This document shows, piece after piece, positions 23,403 through 35,639 of a stretch of 64,000 nt of DNA (its first letter is position 1; every line of letters begins with the position of its first letter). The stretch is from Chondrosia reniformis (taxonomy: Eukaryota > Porifera > Demospongiae > Chondrillida > Chondrillidae). The notes below the pieces were generated by a model, which ran no database searches, was not told where the DNA came from, and saw only the letters and a program-made list of their open reading frames with translations. The stretch is from positions 4,340,001-4,404,000 of the forward strand of contig OX359194.1 of assembly GCA_947172415.1 (NCBI GenBank), written 5' to 3'. The position numbers and the translations under genes were made by a program.

Positions 23403-24600
23403 GTATGTACTAATTGTATGTACAAATTGTATATACTAGGTGTATGTAGTAGTTGTATGTTCTAATTGTTTGAACTAGTTCTATGTACTAATTGTATATA
23501 CTAGTTATATGAACTAGTTTTAAGTACTAGTAGTATGTACTATGTGTGTTTAGTAGTTGTATGTTCTTATTATTTGAACTAGTTCTATGCACTAATTGTA
23601 TGTACTAGGTATGTACTAGTTACTAGTTTCTAGTTGTATGTACTAGTTGTAAAGTATTAGTTGTATGAACTATATGTATGTACCAGTTGTTGTTTCTTGT
23701 ACTACTTATACTGTATACTAGGTAGGTTCTAGTTGTATGTACTAGATACTTGTTGCATGTATATACTAGTTGTATGAACTAGTTTTATGAACTAGTTGTG
23801 TGTGCTGCTTATATGTACTAGTCATATGTACCAGTTACATTTACTAATTTTATGTACTAATAGTGTGTACTAGTTATATTTACTAGCTGTATGTACTATT
23901 TGTATGTAGTAATTGTATGCACTAGTTGTATGTACTAGTTGTATGTACTCAATACTATTTGTATGTACTAGTCGAATGTGGTAGTCATTTGTTCTAGTTG
24001 AATGTATAAGTAGTGTGTAATTGTTGTATGTACTAGTTATATGTACTAGTTGTATGTACTAGTTGTGTGTACTATATTTATGTACTAGTTATATGTGTAT
24101 GTACTAGGCATATGTAATAGTTATATGTACTAGTTATATGTACTAGTTGCATTTACTAGTTGTATGTACTAGTAGTATATACTATTAGTAGGTTCTAGTC
24201 CTAATTATACTAGCTACTAGGGAGGTACTAGTTGTATATACTAGACACTAGTTGTATGAACTAGTTGTACGTACTAATTGTAAATACTAGTTGTATGAAG
24301 TAGTTGTATGTACTAGTTGTATGTACTAGTTTCATGTACTGGTTATATGTACTAGTTAATCATTGTGTGAACTAGTTGTACGATCTAATTGTAAATACTA
24401 GCTGTATGAACTAGTTGTTTGAATATAATAGTTGTATGAACTAGGTATATATACCAGTTTTATGTACATATTAGTTGTATGTACTAGTTTCTAGTTGCAT
24501 GTACTAGTTTTATGTACTAGTTATATACACTATATGGATGCACTATTCATATGTACTAGTTATATATTTATGTACTAATTATATGTTGTAGGTGTGTACT
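23403..24600 (+). repeat. 13-bp minisatellite array
   Basis: Forward array. 24340-24600 is a higher-order block shared with 45490-45760, 50830-51090 and 51440-51710. I see nothing else in it. Confidence 0.95.
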
Positions 24601-25675
24601 AAAAAAGGGACTACCTATAAGTACCTAGGGCTAGAACAACTGTTTGAGGTAGATGACAGCAAGGTCAAAGCTTGCTTGATCAATGAATTGAGGAGGAGAC
24701 TCCACAAAGTGTGGGGCTCTCACCTCAATGGTAAGAATGCTGCAGAAGCCTCTAACATGTTGTGTGCCTCTCTATTGAGATACTCTTACCCAGTTTTGAA
24801 GTGGACTCAAAGTGAGCTTCCAAAACTGGACAGAATGGTGAGAAAGATCATGAGAAAGTACCAGTGTCATCACTATAACTCTGCCATTGAAAGAGTGAAT
24901 TTGCCTCACTCTCAAGGTGGTAGAGGGCTCTGTAGTTTTCCTTTGGATCACAACAGGGCTGTTGTGAATCAGGCAAGATACCTCCATACTGCCAATGATC
25001 CACTCATAGCTGTTGTGGTTAAACACCAAAAGTGGCTGGAGTGCTCAAAGCAGAGGAGGACTGTCTTGAAAGAAGCCAGATTGATACTGAGAAGCCACGG
25101 AATAGAACCTGAACTGGAAGTGTGGCTGAAGACAGATCCCTCACAAAAGAGTGTAAGAGAATGGAGGAGAGTGGCACGTGAGCTCCGGGAGGCTCAGACT
25201 AAAAAGTTAAAAAGTAACCTAGCCGAAAAGTCTCACCAGGGCTCATACCACAGACAAGTCACAAATAGGGAGTCTTATGTGTGGCTTTCTGAGGGGAGAC
25301 TCAGACCTCAAACTGAGGCTCTGATTCTCGCAGCCCAAGATGATGTGCTGCACACTAGGTGGTACCAAAATAGGATTCTGAAGAATTCTAGTCTCCTAAT
25401 GTGCAGAGAATGTGGCAAGGCTATGGAAACGGTCAAACACATTCTTAACATGTGTGAGCCCAAGGGATTTTCTCTCTACAAAGAGAGACATGACTGGGCA
25501 ATACTGATAGTGTTGTGGAGACTGTTGAAAGAATATGGATTCAAGCAGGAAGAGCCCTGGTACAAACTAGAAGCAAAACCAATCTATGAGAATAGGGCTG
25601 TCAAAATCTTGTGGGATCCTAGTATCCCTACAGATGATGAAATGACAGAAAGAAGGCCACACTTACTGGTTGAAT
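24601..25675 (+). mobile_element. R2-group LINE, copy 3 (truncated at both ends)
   Basis: It matches copy 4 from about 58194 to 59255. The 5' truncation joins a minisatellite word that reads uninterrupted elsewhere. The 3' end stops inside the endonuclease, exactly where the minisatellite changes orientation. Confidence 0.92.
24601..25675 (+). pseudogene. LINE RT thumb, CCHC knuckle and partial endonuclease
   Basis: An uninterrupted frame encodes the RT thumb from YLGLEQ, the linker, the CCHC knuckle (CRECGKAMETVKHILNMC) and the endonuclease up to RRPH, where copies 1, 2 and 4 have RRPD. The Asp of the catalytic PD pair is therefore His here. After LVE the frame runs into inverted minisatellite and ends at 25746 in low-complexity residues. 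The absence of stops over about 350 codons suggests a fairly recent insertion. It cannot work, because RT core and endonuclease catalytic residues are missing. Confidence 0.88.
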
Positions 25676-26162
25676 ACAACTACTACATACAACTGGTACA
25701 TAATTACTATATACAACTAGCACATACAAATAGAACAAACAATTAGTACATACACCTATAACATGCAACTTTTACATACAGCTAGTACCTACAACTAGTA
25801 AATATAACTTTGACTAGTACTTAAAACTAGTGAATACAACTAGTACATACAAATAGTACATACCAAATAGTACCCACACCTAGTACACACAATTAGTACA
25901 TACAACTAGTAATTTCAACTAGTCCATACAACTACGACCAACAGCTAGGACATATAAGCAGTACATAAATACACATACCTTGTAATTATAAATAGTACAT
26001 ACCACTAGTACATACAACTAGTACATAGAACTAGTACATACAACTAGTACATACAACTAGAAACTAGTATATAAAAGTAGCTCACAGAATGAGTCCATAA
26101 TACTAGAGCATAAAACTTGTATATTCAACTAGTACATAACAACTACACACAAGTTTGAAAAA
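25676..26162 (-). repeat. Inverted minisatellite block
   Basis: Units read ACATACAACTAGT, opposite to the flanks. The switch coincides with the broken end of LINE copy 3 on the left. On the right, forward units resume around CAACTATTCATAATTACT. Confidence 0.9.
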
Positions 26163-29100
26163 CAACTATTCATAATTACTATGTATATGTGTATTTGCTA
26201 GTTATATGTAGTAGATTTATGTACTAGTTATATGTCCTAGTTGTTTGTCCTAGTTGAATGTACTAGTTGTATGTTCTAATTGTCTGTGCTAGGTGTGTGT
26301 ACTATTTGGTATGTACTAGTTCTATGTACTATTTGTATGTTTGTGTACTAGGTATATGTACTACTTGTATGTACTAGCTCTATGTGCTGATTGTATGTAC
26401 TAGTTGTATGTACTCTTTGTATGTATATAATAGTTTTATACACTAGTTAAATGTACTAGTGTTATATATATACTAGTTGCATGGACTAGTGTCTAGTTGT
26501 ATGTACTAGATTTATGTACCCGTTCTATCCACTAGTTGTATGTACTATTTATAATTATTAGGTATATGTGTATGTACTAGTTGTATGTAGTAGGTGTATG
26601 TAATAGTTACATGTCCTAGTTGTTTGTCCTAGTTGTATGGACTAGTTGAATGTACGAGTAGTATGTACTAATTTTATGTGCTAGGTGTGTGTACTATTTG
26701 GTATGAACTAGTTGTATGTACTATTTGTATGTTCTAGTAATGTACCAGTTGTACGTAATAGTTGTATGTATAAAGTAGTTGTTAATATTAGCTATGTACT
26801 AGATGTATATTTAAGTTGTATGTTCTATATAGTATTATGTACTTGTTCTATGAACTATAGTAGTATTTACTAGTTTCAAGTTGTATGTACTAGTTGTAAG
26901 TAATAGTTGTGTGTACTATGTGTATGTACCAGTTGTTGATTCTTGTACTAGTTACTATGTACTAGGTAGGTTCTATTTGTATCTACTAGATACTTGTTGC
27001 ATGTACTAGTTTTCTGAACTAGTTTTATGTACTAGTAGTATGTACTAGTTATATTTGTGTGTACTAATTGTATGCACTAGTTGTATGTACTAGTTGTAGG
27101 TTCTAGTACTAGTTAAACTAGGTACTAGGTAGGTACTATATAGTTATATATGTACTAGAAACTACTTGTATGTACTTGTTATATAAAGTAGTTATATGAC
27201 CTAGTTGTAAATACCAGTTGTATGTCCTAGTTGTATGTACCAGTTGTATGTCCTACCGGATTGTACTATTTACTAGTTTTATGTACAAGTTGTGTGTAGT
27301 AGTTCAATGTACTAGTTGTATGTTTTCGTTACTTTTTGTATGTACCAGTTATATGTACTAATTTTATCTACTAATTGTATGTACAAGTTGCATGTACAAG
27401 TTGCATGTACATGTTGTGCGTACTAGTTCAATGTACTAGTTGTATGTACTGGTTACTAGTTGTTAGTAGTAGTTGTGTGTACTAGTTTTATGTACTAGTT
27501 CCAGTTATATGTACTAGTTGTAGGTACTAGTTGTATTTATTAGTTACAAGTACGATTGGTATGTCCTATTTCCATGTACTAGTTGTATGTACTAGTTAAT
27601 AGTTGTATAGTCTAGATGTATGTACTAGTTGTATATACTTTTTATGTAATAGTTATGTACTAGTTGTGCACTAGTTGTGTGTATTAGTTTTATGTACAAC
27701 TTGTATGGACTAGCTGCATGTACTATTTGTATTTAATATTTGTATATACTAGTTGTATGTACTACGTGTATGTAGTAGTTGTATGTTCTCATTGTTTGAA
27801 CTAGTTCTATGTACTAATTGTATGTACTAGGTATGTACTAGTTACTAGTTTCTAGCTATATGTACTAGTTGTAAGTACTAATTGTATGTACTATATATGT
27901 ACCAGTTGTTGATTTTTGTACTACTTATGCTATGTAATAGGTGGGTTCTAGTTGAATGTACTAGATACTTGTTGCATGTGCTAGTTGTATGAATTAGTTT
28001 TAAGAACTAGTTTTATGTACTGTTTATATGTACTAGTTATATGTACCAGTTATATGTACTAGTTTATGTACTAGTAGTATGTACTAGTAATATTTACTAG
28101 CTGTATATACTATTTGTGTTTACCAATTGTATGCACTAGTTGTATGTACTAGTTGTTAGTATTCAATACTATTTGTATGTCCTAGTCGAATGTAGTAGTT
28201 AGTTGTACTAGTTCAATGTATAAGTAGTGTGTAATTGTTGTATGTACTAGTTATATGAGCTAGTTGTATGAACTATTTGTATGTACTAGTTGTATGTACT
28301 ATTTGTATGCACTATTGCCTAATTGTATGTACTAGTTGTATGTACTAGATGTTTGAACTAGTTTTAGGTTCTAGTTGTATGTACTATATTTATGTACTAA
28401 TTATATGTGTATGTACTAGTCATATGTAATAGCTATATGTACTAGTTGCATGTACTAGTTGCAGGTACTAGTAGTATATACTAGCTGCAGATTCTGGACC
28501 TAATTATACTAGGTACTAGGGAGGTACTAGTTGTAAATACTAGACACTGGTTGTATGTACTAGTTAAGTGTATTTGTTATATGTACTAGTTGTATGAATA
28601 TACTAGTTGTATATACTAGCTATGTACTAGTTGTAGGTTCTAGTTGTATGTACTAGATACTAGTTGTATGTACTAGTTGTATGTTCTATTTATATGTGTG
28701 TGTACTAGTTATATGTACTAGTTGTAGCGCTAGCTGTATTTACTAGTTGTATGCACTATTTACATTTACTAGGTATACGTGTATATACTATTTATATGTA
28801 TTAGTTATATGTACTAGTTGTATGTATATACTAGTTGTATATACTAGCCATTTACTAGTTATAGGTTCTAGTTGTATGTACTAGATATTAGTTGTGTCTA
28901 CTAGTTGTACATACTAGTTTTACGTACTAGTTGTATTTCTATTTGTATGTTCTATTTATGTGTGTGTACTGGTTGTATGTACTAGTTGTAGTGCTAGCTG
29001 TATGTACTAGTTGTATGTACTCTTTACATTTACTAGGTATACGTGTATGTACTAGTTAAATGTAGTAGGTGTATGTACTAGTTATATGTCCTAGTTGTAT

Positions 29101-30643
29101 GTACTAGTTGCATGCACTATTTGTATGTACTAGTTGTATGTACTAATTGTGTGTACTAGTCGCATGTACCAATTATATTTACTAGTTACTAATTTTATGA
29201 ACTAGTTGTACCTACGAATTTTATGTACTACTTGTTTGTAGTAGTTGTAAGTACTAGTTTTATGTATATACTAGTTGTATGTACTAGCTATGTACTAGTT
29301 GTAGGTTCTAGTTGTATGTATTAGATACTAGTTGTTTGTACTAATTGTACGTACTAGTTCTATGTACTAGTTGTATTTTCTATTTGTATGTTCTATTTAT
29401 ATGTGTGTGTACTAGTTATATGTACTAGTTGTAGCGCTAGATGTATGTACTAGTTGTACGTTCTTTTTACATTTACTAGGTATGCGTGTATGTACTAGTT
29501 ATATGTAGTAGGTGTATGTACTAGTTATATGTCTAGTTATATGTAGTAGGTGTATGTACTAGTTATATGTCTAGTTGTATGTACTAGTTGCATGCACTAA
29601 TTTTATGTACTAGTTGTATGTACTAGTTGTATGTATATATCAGTTGTATGTACCCGTTAAATGTACTAGTTTTACTTATATACTAGTTGTATGTACTAAG
29701 TTTATGTACTAGGTGTATGTACTATTTATAAGTGCCAGTTATATGTGTATATACTGGTTATATGTTTGTGTATTAGGTATATGTACTAGTTGTATACACT
29801 AGCTGTATGTACTAGTCGTATGTACTATTCATGATAACTAGGTATATGTGTATTTAGTAGTTATATATAGTAGATGTATGTACTAGTTATATGTCCTAGT
29901 TGTTTGTCCTAGTTGTATGGACTAGTAGTATGTACTAGTTATATTTACTAGCTGTATGTACTATTTGTGTGCACTAATTGTATGCACCAGGTCGTATGTA
30001 CTAGTTGTAGGTTCTAGTACTAGTTAAACTAGGTACTAGGTAGGTACTATATAGTTATATGTACTAGAAACTACTTGTATGTACTTGTTATATAAAGTAT
30101 ATATGACCTAGTTGTAAATACCAGCTGTATGTCCTAGTTGTATGTACCAGTTGTATGTCCTAGCTGATTGCACTATTTACTAGTTTTATGTACATGTTGT
30201 GCGTACTCGTTCGTTACTAGTTGTTAGAAGTGGTTGTATGTACTAGTTTTATTTATTAGTTTCAAGTACGATTCATATGTCCTATTTGCATGTACTAGTT
30301 GTCTGTACTAGTTAATAGTTGTATAGTGTAGTTGTATGTACTAGTTGTATGTACTATTTGTATGTACTTGTTGTGGGTTCAAGTCCTAGTTATATTAGGT
30401 ACTAGTGAGGTGCTAGTTGTATGCACTAGATACTAATTGTATGTACTAGTTGTATGTACCAATTGTGTGTAATCCTACTAGTTGTATGTGCTATTTGTAT
30501 TTATTAGTTGTATGTACTAGTTCTATGTACTAGTTGTATGTACTACGTGTATGTAGTAGTTGTATGTTCTCATTGTTTGAACTAGTTCTATGTACTAATT
30601 GTATGTACTAGGTATGTACTAGTTACTAGTTTCTAGTTGTAAG
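26163..30643 (+). repeat. 13-bp minisatellite array
   Basis: Forward array with a clear higher-order block (the run around TATGTACCAGTTGTTGATTC), seen near 26925, 27900 and 30915 and in later arrays. I see nothing else in it. Confidence 0.95.
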
Positions 30644-30882
30644 AAAAATCTAAGATACCATTTTCCTACATGCTATATGCCTATTCTGTAAAAAGAGCCT
30701 ATAGGGGAACTAAACCTAAAGAGAGCTTTAGATGTAGATACAGGAGTCTTTTCTTCCTTCTTTTCCCTTCTTTCATCTTCTTCTCCACTGGGTCAGACAG
30801 CCGTTTCTGGGAATTCCACCCTTCATCAGTGTTCCTGGGAGTCTTTGTCTTTTTCTTTATCATGATCTTCTGTGAATCCTTG
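30644..30882 (-). mobile_element. 238-bp hammerhead-bearing insert, copy B
   Basis: About 95% similar to 15488-15725, with the same limits (GAAAAATCTAAG to GAATCCTTGG). It is inserted in a different minisatellite context, so it is an independent insertion. The short forward ORF over it has no known domain. Confidence 0.8.
30783..30841 (-). ncRNA. Hammerhead ribozyme motif, copy B (damaged stem I)
   Basis: Minus-strand core CTGATGA (30823-30829), GAAA and the GTC triplet are kept. Inner stem I has two mismatches (GGAACA against TGACCC), so this copy is probably weaker than copy A or inactive. Confidence 0.58.
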
Positions 30883-32488
30883 GTATGTACTAGTTGTAAG
30901 TACTAGTTGTATGTACTATGTGTATGTACCAGTTGTTGATTTTTGTACTACTTATACTATGTACTAGGTGGTTTCTAGTTGTATGTACTTGATTCTTGTT
31001 GCATGTACTATTTGTATGAACTGGTTTTAAGGACTAGTTGTATGTACTGTTTATATGTACTAGTTATATGTACCAGCTATATGTACTAGTTTTATGTACT
31101 GGTAGTTTGTACTAGTTATATTTACTAGCTTTATGTACTATTTGTGTGTACAAATTGTATGCACTAGTTGTATGTACTAGTTGTATGTACTCAATACTAT
31201 ATTTGTATGTACTAGTCGAAAGTAGTATTCATTTGTACTAGTTGAATTTATAAGTAGTGTGTAATTGTTGTATGTACTAGTTATATGTACTAGTTTTATG
31301 TACTATTTATATGTACCAGTTGTTTGTACTAGTTGAATGTACTATTGCCTAATTGTATGTACTAGTTGTATGTACTAGATGTTTGAACTAGTTTTAGGTT
31401 CTAGTACAAGTTATACTAGGTACTAGGAATGAACTAGTTCTATGACCTACTTGTTTGTTTGTGTGAACTAGTTTTCTGTACTAGTTGTATCTACTATGTT
31501 AATGTACTAGTTGTATGTGTATGTACTAGTCATATGTAATTGTTATATGTACTAGTTATATGTACTAGTTGCATGTACTAGTTGCATGTACTAGTAGTAT
31601 ATACTAGTTGTAGGTTCTAGTCCTAATTATGCTAGGTACTAGGAGGTAATAGTTGTATATACTAGACACTAGTTGTATGTACTAGTGATATGTACTAGTT
31701 GTGAGTACCAGTTTTGTCTAATTGTTGTATGCAATAGTTGTATGTACTATTTATATGTACTAGTTGTATGCACTAGTTGTATGGACTACTTATATGTACT
31801 CGTTATATTTGTATGTACTGGGTGTATGTACTAGTTGTTTGTACTAGTTATATATACTAGTTGTATGTACTTTTTATATGTACTAAATATATGTCTATGT
31901 ACTAGGTGTATGTACTAGTTGTATGTACTAGATATGAACCCGTTGTATGTACAAAATGTATACACTAGTTTTTTGTACTTGCTATATACTAGTTTTATGA
32001 ACTAGTTGTATGTACTAGTTTTATGTACTAGTTGTATGTACTAATCGCATGTACTAGTTATATGTACTAGTTAATAGTTGTATGAACCTGTTGTACCTAT
32101 TAATTTTATGTACTAGTTGAATGTAGTAGTTGTATGTATATACCAGTTGTATGTACTAGTTAAATGTACTAGTTGTATATACTAGTTTCTAGTTGGATTT
32201 ACTAGTTTTATGTACTCGTTGTATGTACTCTGTGGATGCACTATTTATTTGAACTAGTTATATTTTTATGTATTAGTTGTATGTATTAGTTGTATGTACT
32301 AGATACTAGTTGTATGTACTAGTTGTATTTACTAGTTGTTTTACTATTTGTATGTACTATTTGTATGTGTGTGTACTAGTTATATGTACTAGTTGTATGC
32401 GCTAGCTGTATGTACTAGTTGTATGTACTATTTACATTTACTAGATATACGTGTATGTACTAGTTATATGTAGTAGGTGTATGTACTA
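30883..32488 (+). repeat. 13-bp minisatellite array
   Basis: Forward array up to the target duplication of the Penelope-like element. I see nothing else in it. Confidence 0.95.
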
Positions 32489-32604
32489 ATTATATGTCCT
32501 AATAGAATAAGGATTCCTTATAACTGCGTCGAACTTATCTTTGGGATGGTACATCCTTCGATTTTTTGAGCGTTTAAAAACGCAGTTGGTTTTTTCAATT
32601 CTTG

Positions 32605-32641
32605 GTCAAACGTTTCGACCCTGGGGGTCTTCCTCAGTGAC
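32605..32641 (-). ncRNA. Hammerhead-like relic in left terminal repeat of PLE A
   Basis: Minus strand: CTGAGGA, a GACCC/GGGTC stem, GAAA, then CGTT. GTCA/TGAC could serve as stem I. There is one extra A before stem II, and stem III would be only the palindrome ACGT. It matches the hammerhead core but is probably inactive or needs dimers. Confidence 0.45.
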
Positions 32642-32670
32642 TGATGGTTGAGTGGAAGAATTGCCTCTAT

Positions 32671-33066
32671 TTATAGAGGATTTTTCCCGCCATTCCCACT
32701 TCCTGTCATGTGAACCTCAGCAGAATGAGAAAAACAGGAAGTATGAATATTAAATCGTCTCCAGGCTTGATGTAACACAATGCCTTGATCTAAATTCATT
32801 CTCACCTGACTCCTCTGGATCCTGATGGCTTCTTTGACCCTTCTCCTTTGCCAGTGGGTTTCCCTGTCTGTAATCTTGGCCTTGTCCCAAACAATTGAGT
32901 GGCCAGTCTTGAGGGAGTGAACAGCTATACCGTTGTTCACATCCCCCCTCCTGACTGCTCGCTTGTGTTCTGCCAATCTTACTTTCAGGGTCCTTCCAGT
33001 TTCACCAATGTAGACTGCAGAACACTCAGAGCAAGGAATTAGGTAAACTACACCCTTGATATCCAT
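32671..33066 (-). pseudogene. Inverted duplicate of the PLE A GIY-YIG domain
   Basis: 131 codons on the minus strand duplicate the last part of the main ORF, from MDIKGVVYLIPC to the terminal stop, with a few substitutions. It includes the GIY-YIG signature VYLIPC and VYIGETGRTL. It belongs to the inverted terminal copy and has no RT attached, so it is not an independent gene. Confidence 0.85.
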
Positions 33067-33094
33067 AGGTGGTTGTGGCTGTTTTGGTTTGGAT

Positions 33095-35495
33095 TTGGTT
33101 CATTATGCTATGAGCTTAGAAACATCAAGGAACGTATTGCCCGTCATCGCAACCATCTTGTTTTCTTTCTCAGATGTAGGGACAAGAAGATTGTACCTAA
33201 GGGACTACGAGTTCAGTTTCAGATCACTACGGAAAAGGCCAAACGGCTCGCGTTTCGCACGTCAATGGCCTTAGTACGTGAACGTATCGGCGCCACCCGC
33301 TGGACTCTCCATCGCTCTAGAACTCATTTAGCATCCTGTGAGGAGTCCTTAAAGATGTTAGTCAATGATGAAACCTTCTATAAATTAGAAGAATGGAGCG
33401 ACAGTATAGCTGAAAGGACCTTCCAGGAGACTAAAAAGAGACAGAGGGAGAAGTTCCAGGCCCTGTTGGAAAAAACATCCAGGAAAGATAAGTTCACACC
33501 TATTGACATTAAGAAGGTGGTTGTCAATCTTAGCAAAAAAGAATTGACAACTCATCAGACAAATGTCTTATCTCTAGGACTAAACTTTATACCTACTCCA
33601 TCTTCACTTCCACAGGAGGACATCATCACTGGAACTGAGACTCTTGCCCGAACCCTTCCAGGAACACTCGGTGAGAAACTCAGAAGTGAGGTACAACACT
33701 GCCTAGCCAAAGCTGAGGCCCCATGCTCCAACCTGACCAAAAGTCAGCAAGTAGCAATCAAGGAGCTTAGGTCTGATCCTGAAACCATCATCCTTCCAGC
33801 GGATAAAGGGAATGCCACTGTCCTTATGGATAGGAAGGACTATGACCAGAAGATAAGGCACTCTTGGATGATACGGGTTATCAAGCCATTAAGAGAAACC
33901 CCACAATGAAGATAGAACGGAAGGTAACTGAAGTTCTAAGGTCACTTGAGAAAAAAGGCAAACTCCCCTCTGATCTAAGGAAGAAGGTTCAGAACCAAAA
34001 CAGCTCCACACCTCAGCTCTACGGATTACCAAAAATCCACAAGGCAAGTGTACCCTTGAGACCAATTGTTTCCTCCATTAATTCCCCTACCTACAACCTT
34101 TCCAGGTACCTGGCAGGGGTATTGTCACCACTATGGGGGAAAACTTCTCACTTTGTGCGGAATTCTCATGACTTTGTCAAGAAGATCAGGGGAATGGATG
34201 TGAACACCGAAGATAAGTTGATCAGTTTCGATGTAAAGAGCCTATTTACCAAAGTACCCATTGATCTATCTCTACAGATCATCAGGAGACGACTTGCGCA
34301 GGACCCTAACTTGGAGCAACGGACACCCTTGGATGTATCCACCATTGCGGATCTTACGGAACTCTGTCTCAGGACAACGTACTTCCTGTACAGTGATGAG
34401 TTCTTCGAGCAGAAGGAAGGGGCAGCCATGGGATCTCCTCTCTCCCCGGTGGTAGCGAACATCTTCATGGAGGAATTCGAAATAGAAGCTCTTCGTGCTG
34501 CTGTGATAAGGCCTAAGTTGTGGTTGAGGTATGTGGATGACACATTTGTCATCTGGAATCATGGTGACGAGCAGCTGGAGGACTTCTTGAGTTTCCTCAA
34601 TGGAAGACATCGCAACATCGAATTTACCATGGAGAAGGAGACCAATGGTTCCTTACCCTTCCTGGATGTGCAAGTAAAGAAGTGCATGGGAAGTTTGGAC
34701 ACATTTGTGTATAGGAAACCAACACACACAGACAGGTACCTTCACTTTACCTCTCATCACCACCCTAGGGTAAAAACTGGTATCGCACTGTGTCTCAAAG
34801 ACAGAGCCGAAAAGATCTGTGGACCAAACTCCAGTAGCTTGGAAAAAGAAAAGGAGCACCTGGAAGGAGTACTTCAAGCTAATGGATACCCTAAATGGGA
34901 GGCTCACAGACTGCTCAACAGGAGAAGGCAGACTAAGGGGAGTGAGGATGAGTGTAAACACAAACTCTTTATTCCATATATAAAGGGACTCAGTGAGATG
35001 ATCGATAAAAGCTGTAGAAAAATGGGTATCCAGACCATTTTCTCCAAGCAGAGATCACTGAGTACCGTTTTATCCAAACCAAAACAGCCACAACCACCTA
35101 TGGATATCAAGGGTGTAGTTTACCTAATTCCTTGCTCTGAGTGTTCTGCAGTCTACATTGGTGAAACTGGAAGGACCCTGAAAGTGAGATTGGCAGAACA
35201 CAAGCGAGCAGTCAGGAGGGGGGATGTGAACAACGGTCTAGCTGTTCACTCCCTCAAGACTGGCCACTCAATTGCTTGGGACAAGGCCAAGATTACAGAC
35301 AGGGAAACCCACTGGCAAAGGAGAAGGGTCAAAGAAGCCATCAGGATCCAGAGGAGTCAGGTGAGAATGAATTTAGGTCAAGGCATTGTGTTACATCAAG
35401 CCTGGAGACGATTTAATATTCATACTTCCTGTTTTTCTCATTCTGCTGAGGGTCACAAGACAGGAAGTGGGAATGGCGGGAAAAATCCTCTATAA
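33095..35495 (+). pseudogene. Penelope-like RT with C-terminal GIY-YIG endonuclease (one frameshift)
   Basis: The coding region spans two frames. The first (to 33909) holds the PLE N-terminal region, from LCYELRNIKERI, to the ILPADKGNATVLMD motif. A one-base loss near 33860 moves the reading to the second frame (33864-35495, 543 codons). This holds LYGLPKIHK, SFDVKSLFTKVPI, GAAMGSPLSPVVAN and the YVDD active site (residues 223-226 of that frame), then YRKPTHTDRYLHF and a GIY-YIG domain from about residue 415. Elements of this group prime reverse transcription at nicks made by the GIY-YIG nuclease. Apart from the frameshift I see no stop, so it is a young copy. The N-terminus may be shortened by the head-to-head junction at 33094. 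Confidence 0.92.
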
Positions 35496-35524
35496 ATAGA
35501 GGCAATTCTTCCACTCAACCATCA

Positions 35525-35561
35525 GTCACTGAGGAAGACCCCCAGGGTCGAAACGTTTGAC
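35525..35561 (+). ncRNA. Hammerhead-like relic in right terminal repeat of PLE A
   Basis: The plus-strand mate of the left relic: CTGAGGA 35529-35535, stem GACCC/GGGTC, GAAA 35550-35553, candidate cleavage after T35557, stem I GTCA/TGAC. It has the same reservations: an extra A and a stem III without a loop. Confidence 0.45.
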
Positions 35562-35639
35562 CAAGAATTGAAAAAACCAACTGCGTTTTTAAACGCTCAA
35601 AAGTCGAAGGATGTACCATCCCAAAGATTATATGTCCTA

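Larger units (their letters stand above)
32502..35626 (+). mobile_element. Penelope-like element A, nearly complete
   Basis: Bounded by a 13-bp target duplication ATTATATGTCCTA (32489-32501 and 35627-35639). The left end is an inverted copy of the element's own 3' part (32539-33094 against 35066-35626), preceded by a 37-bp extension. The main body runs forward with RT followed by GIY-YIG endonuclease. Inverted partial copies at the 5' end are a known feature of Penelope-like elements. Confidence 0.93.

Noticed and set aside
33545-33555. TCATCAG in PLE A as a minus-strand hammerhead core
   Set aside because: No GAAA box or stems at the right distance; it is coding sequence.
34166-35110. Minus-strand ORFs inside PLE A
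   Set aside because: They oppose the RT/GIY-YIG reading frame and have no family motifs.
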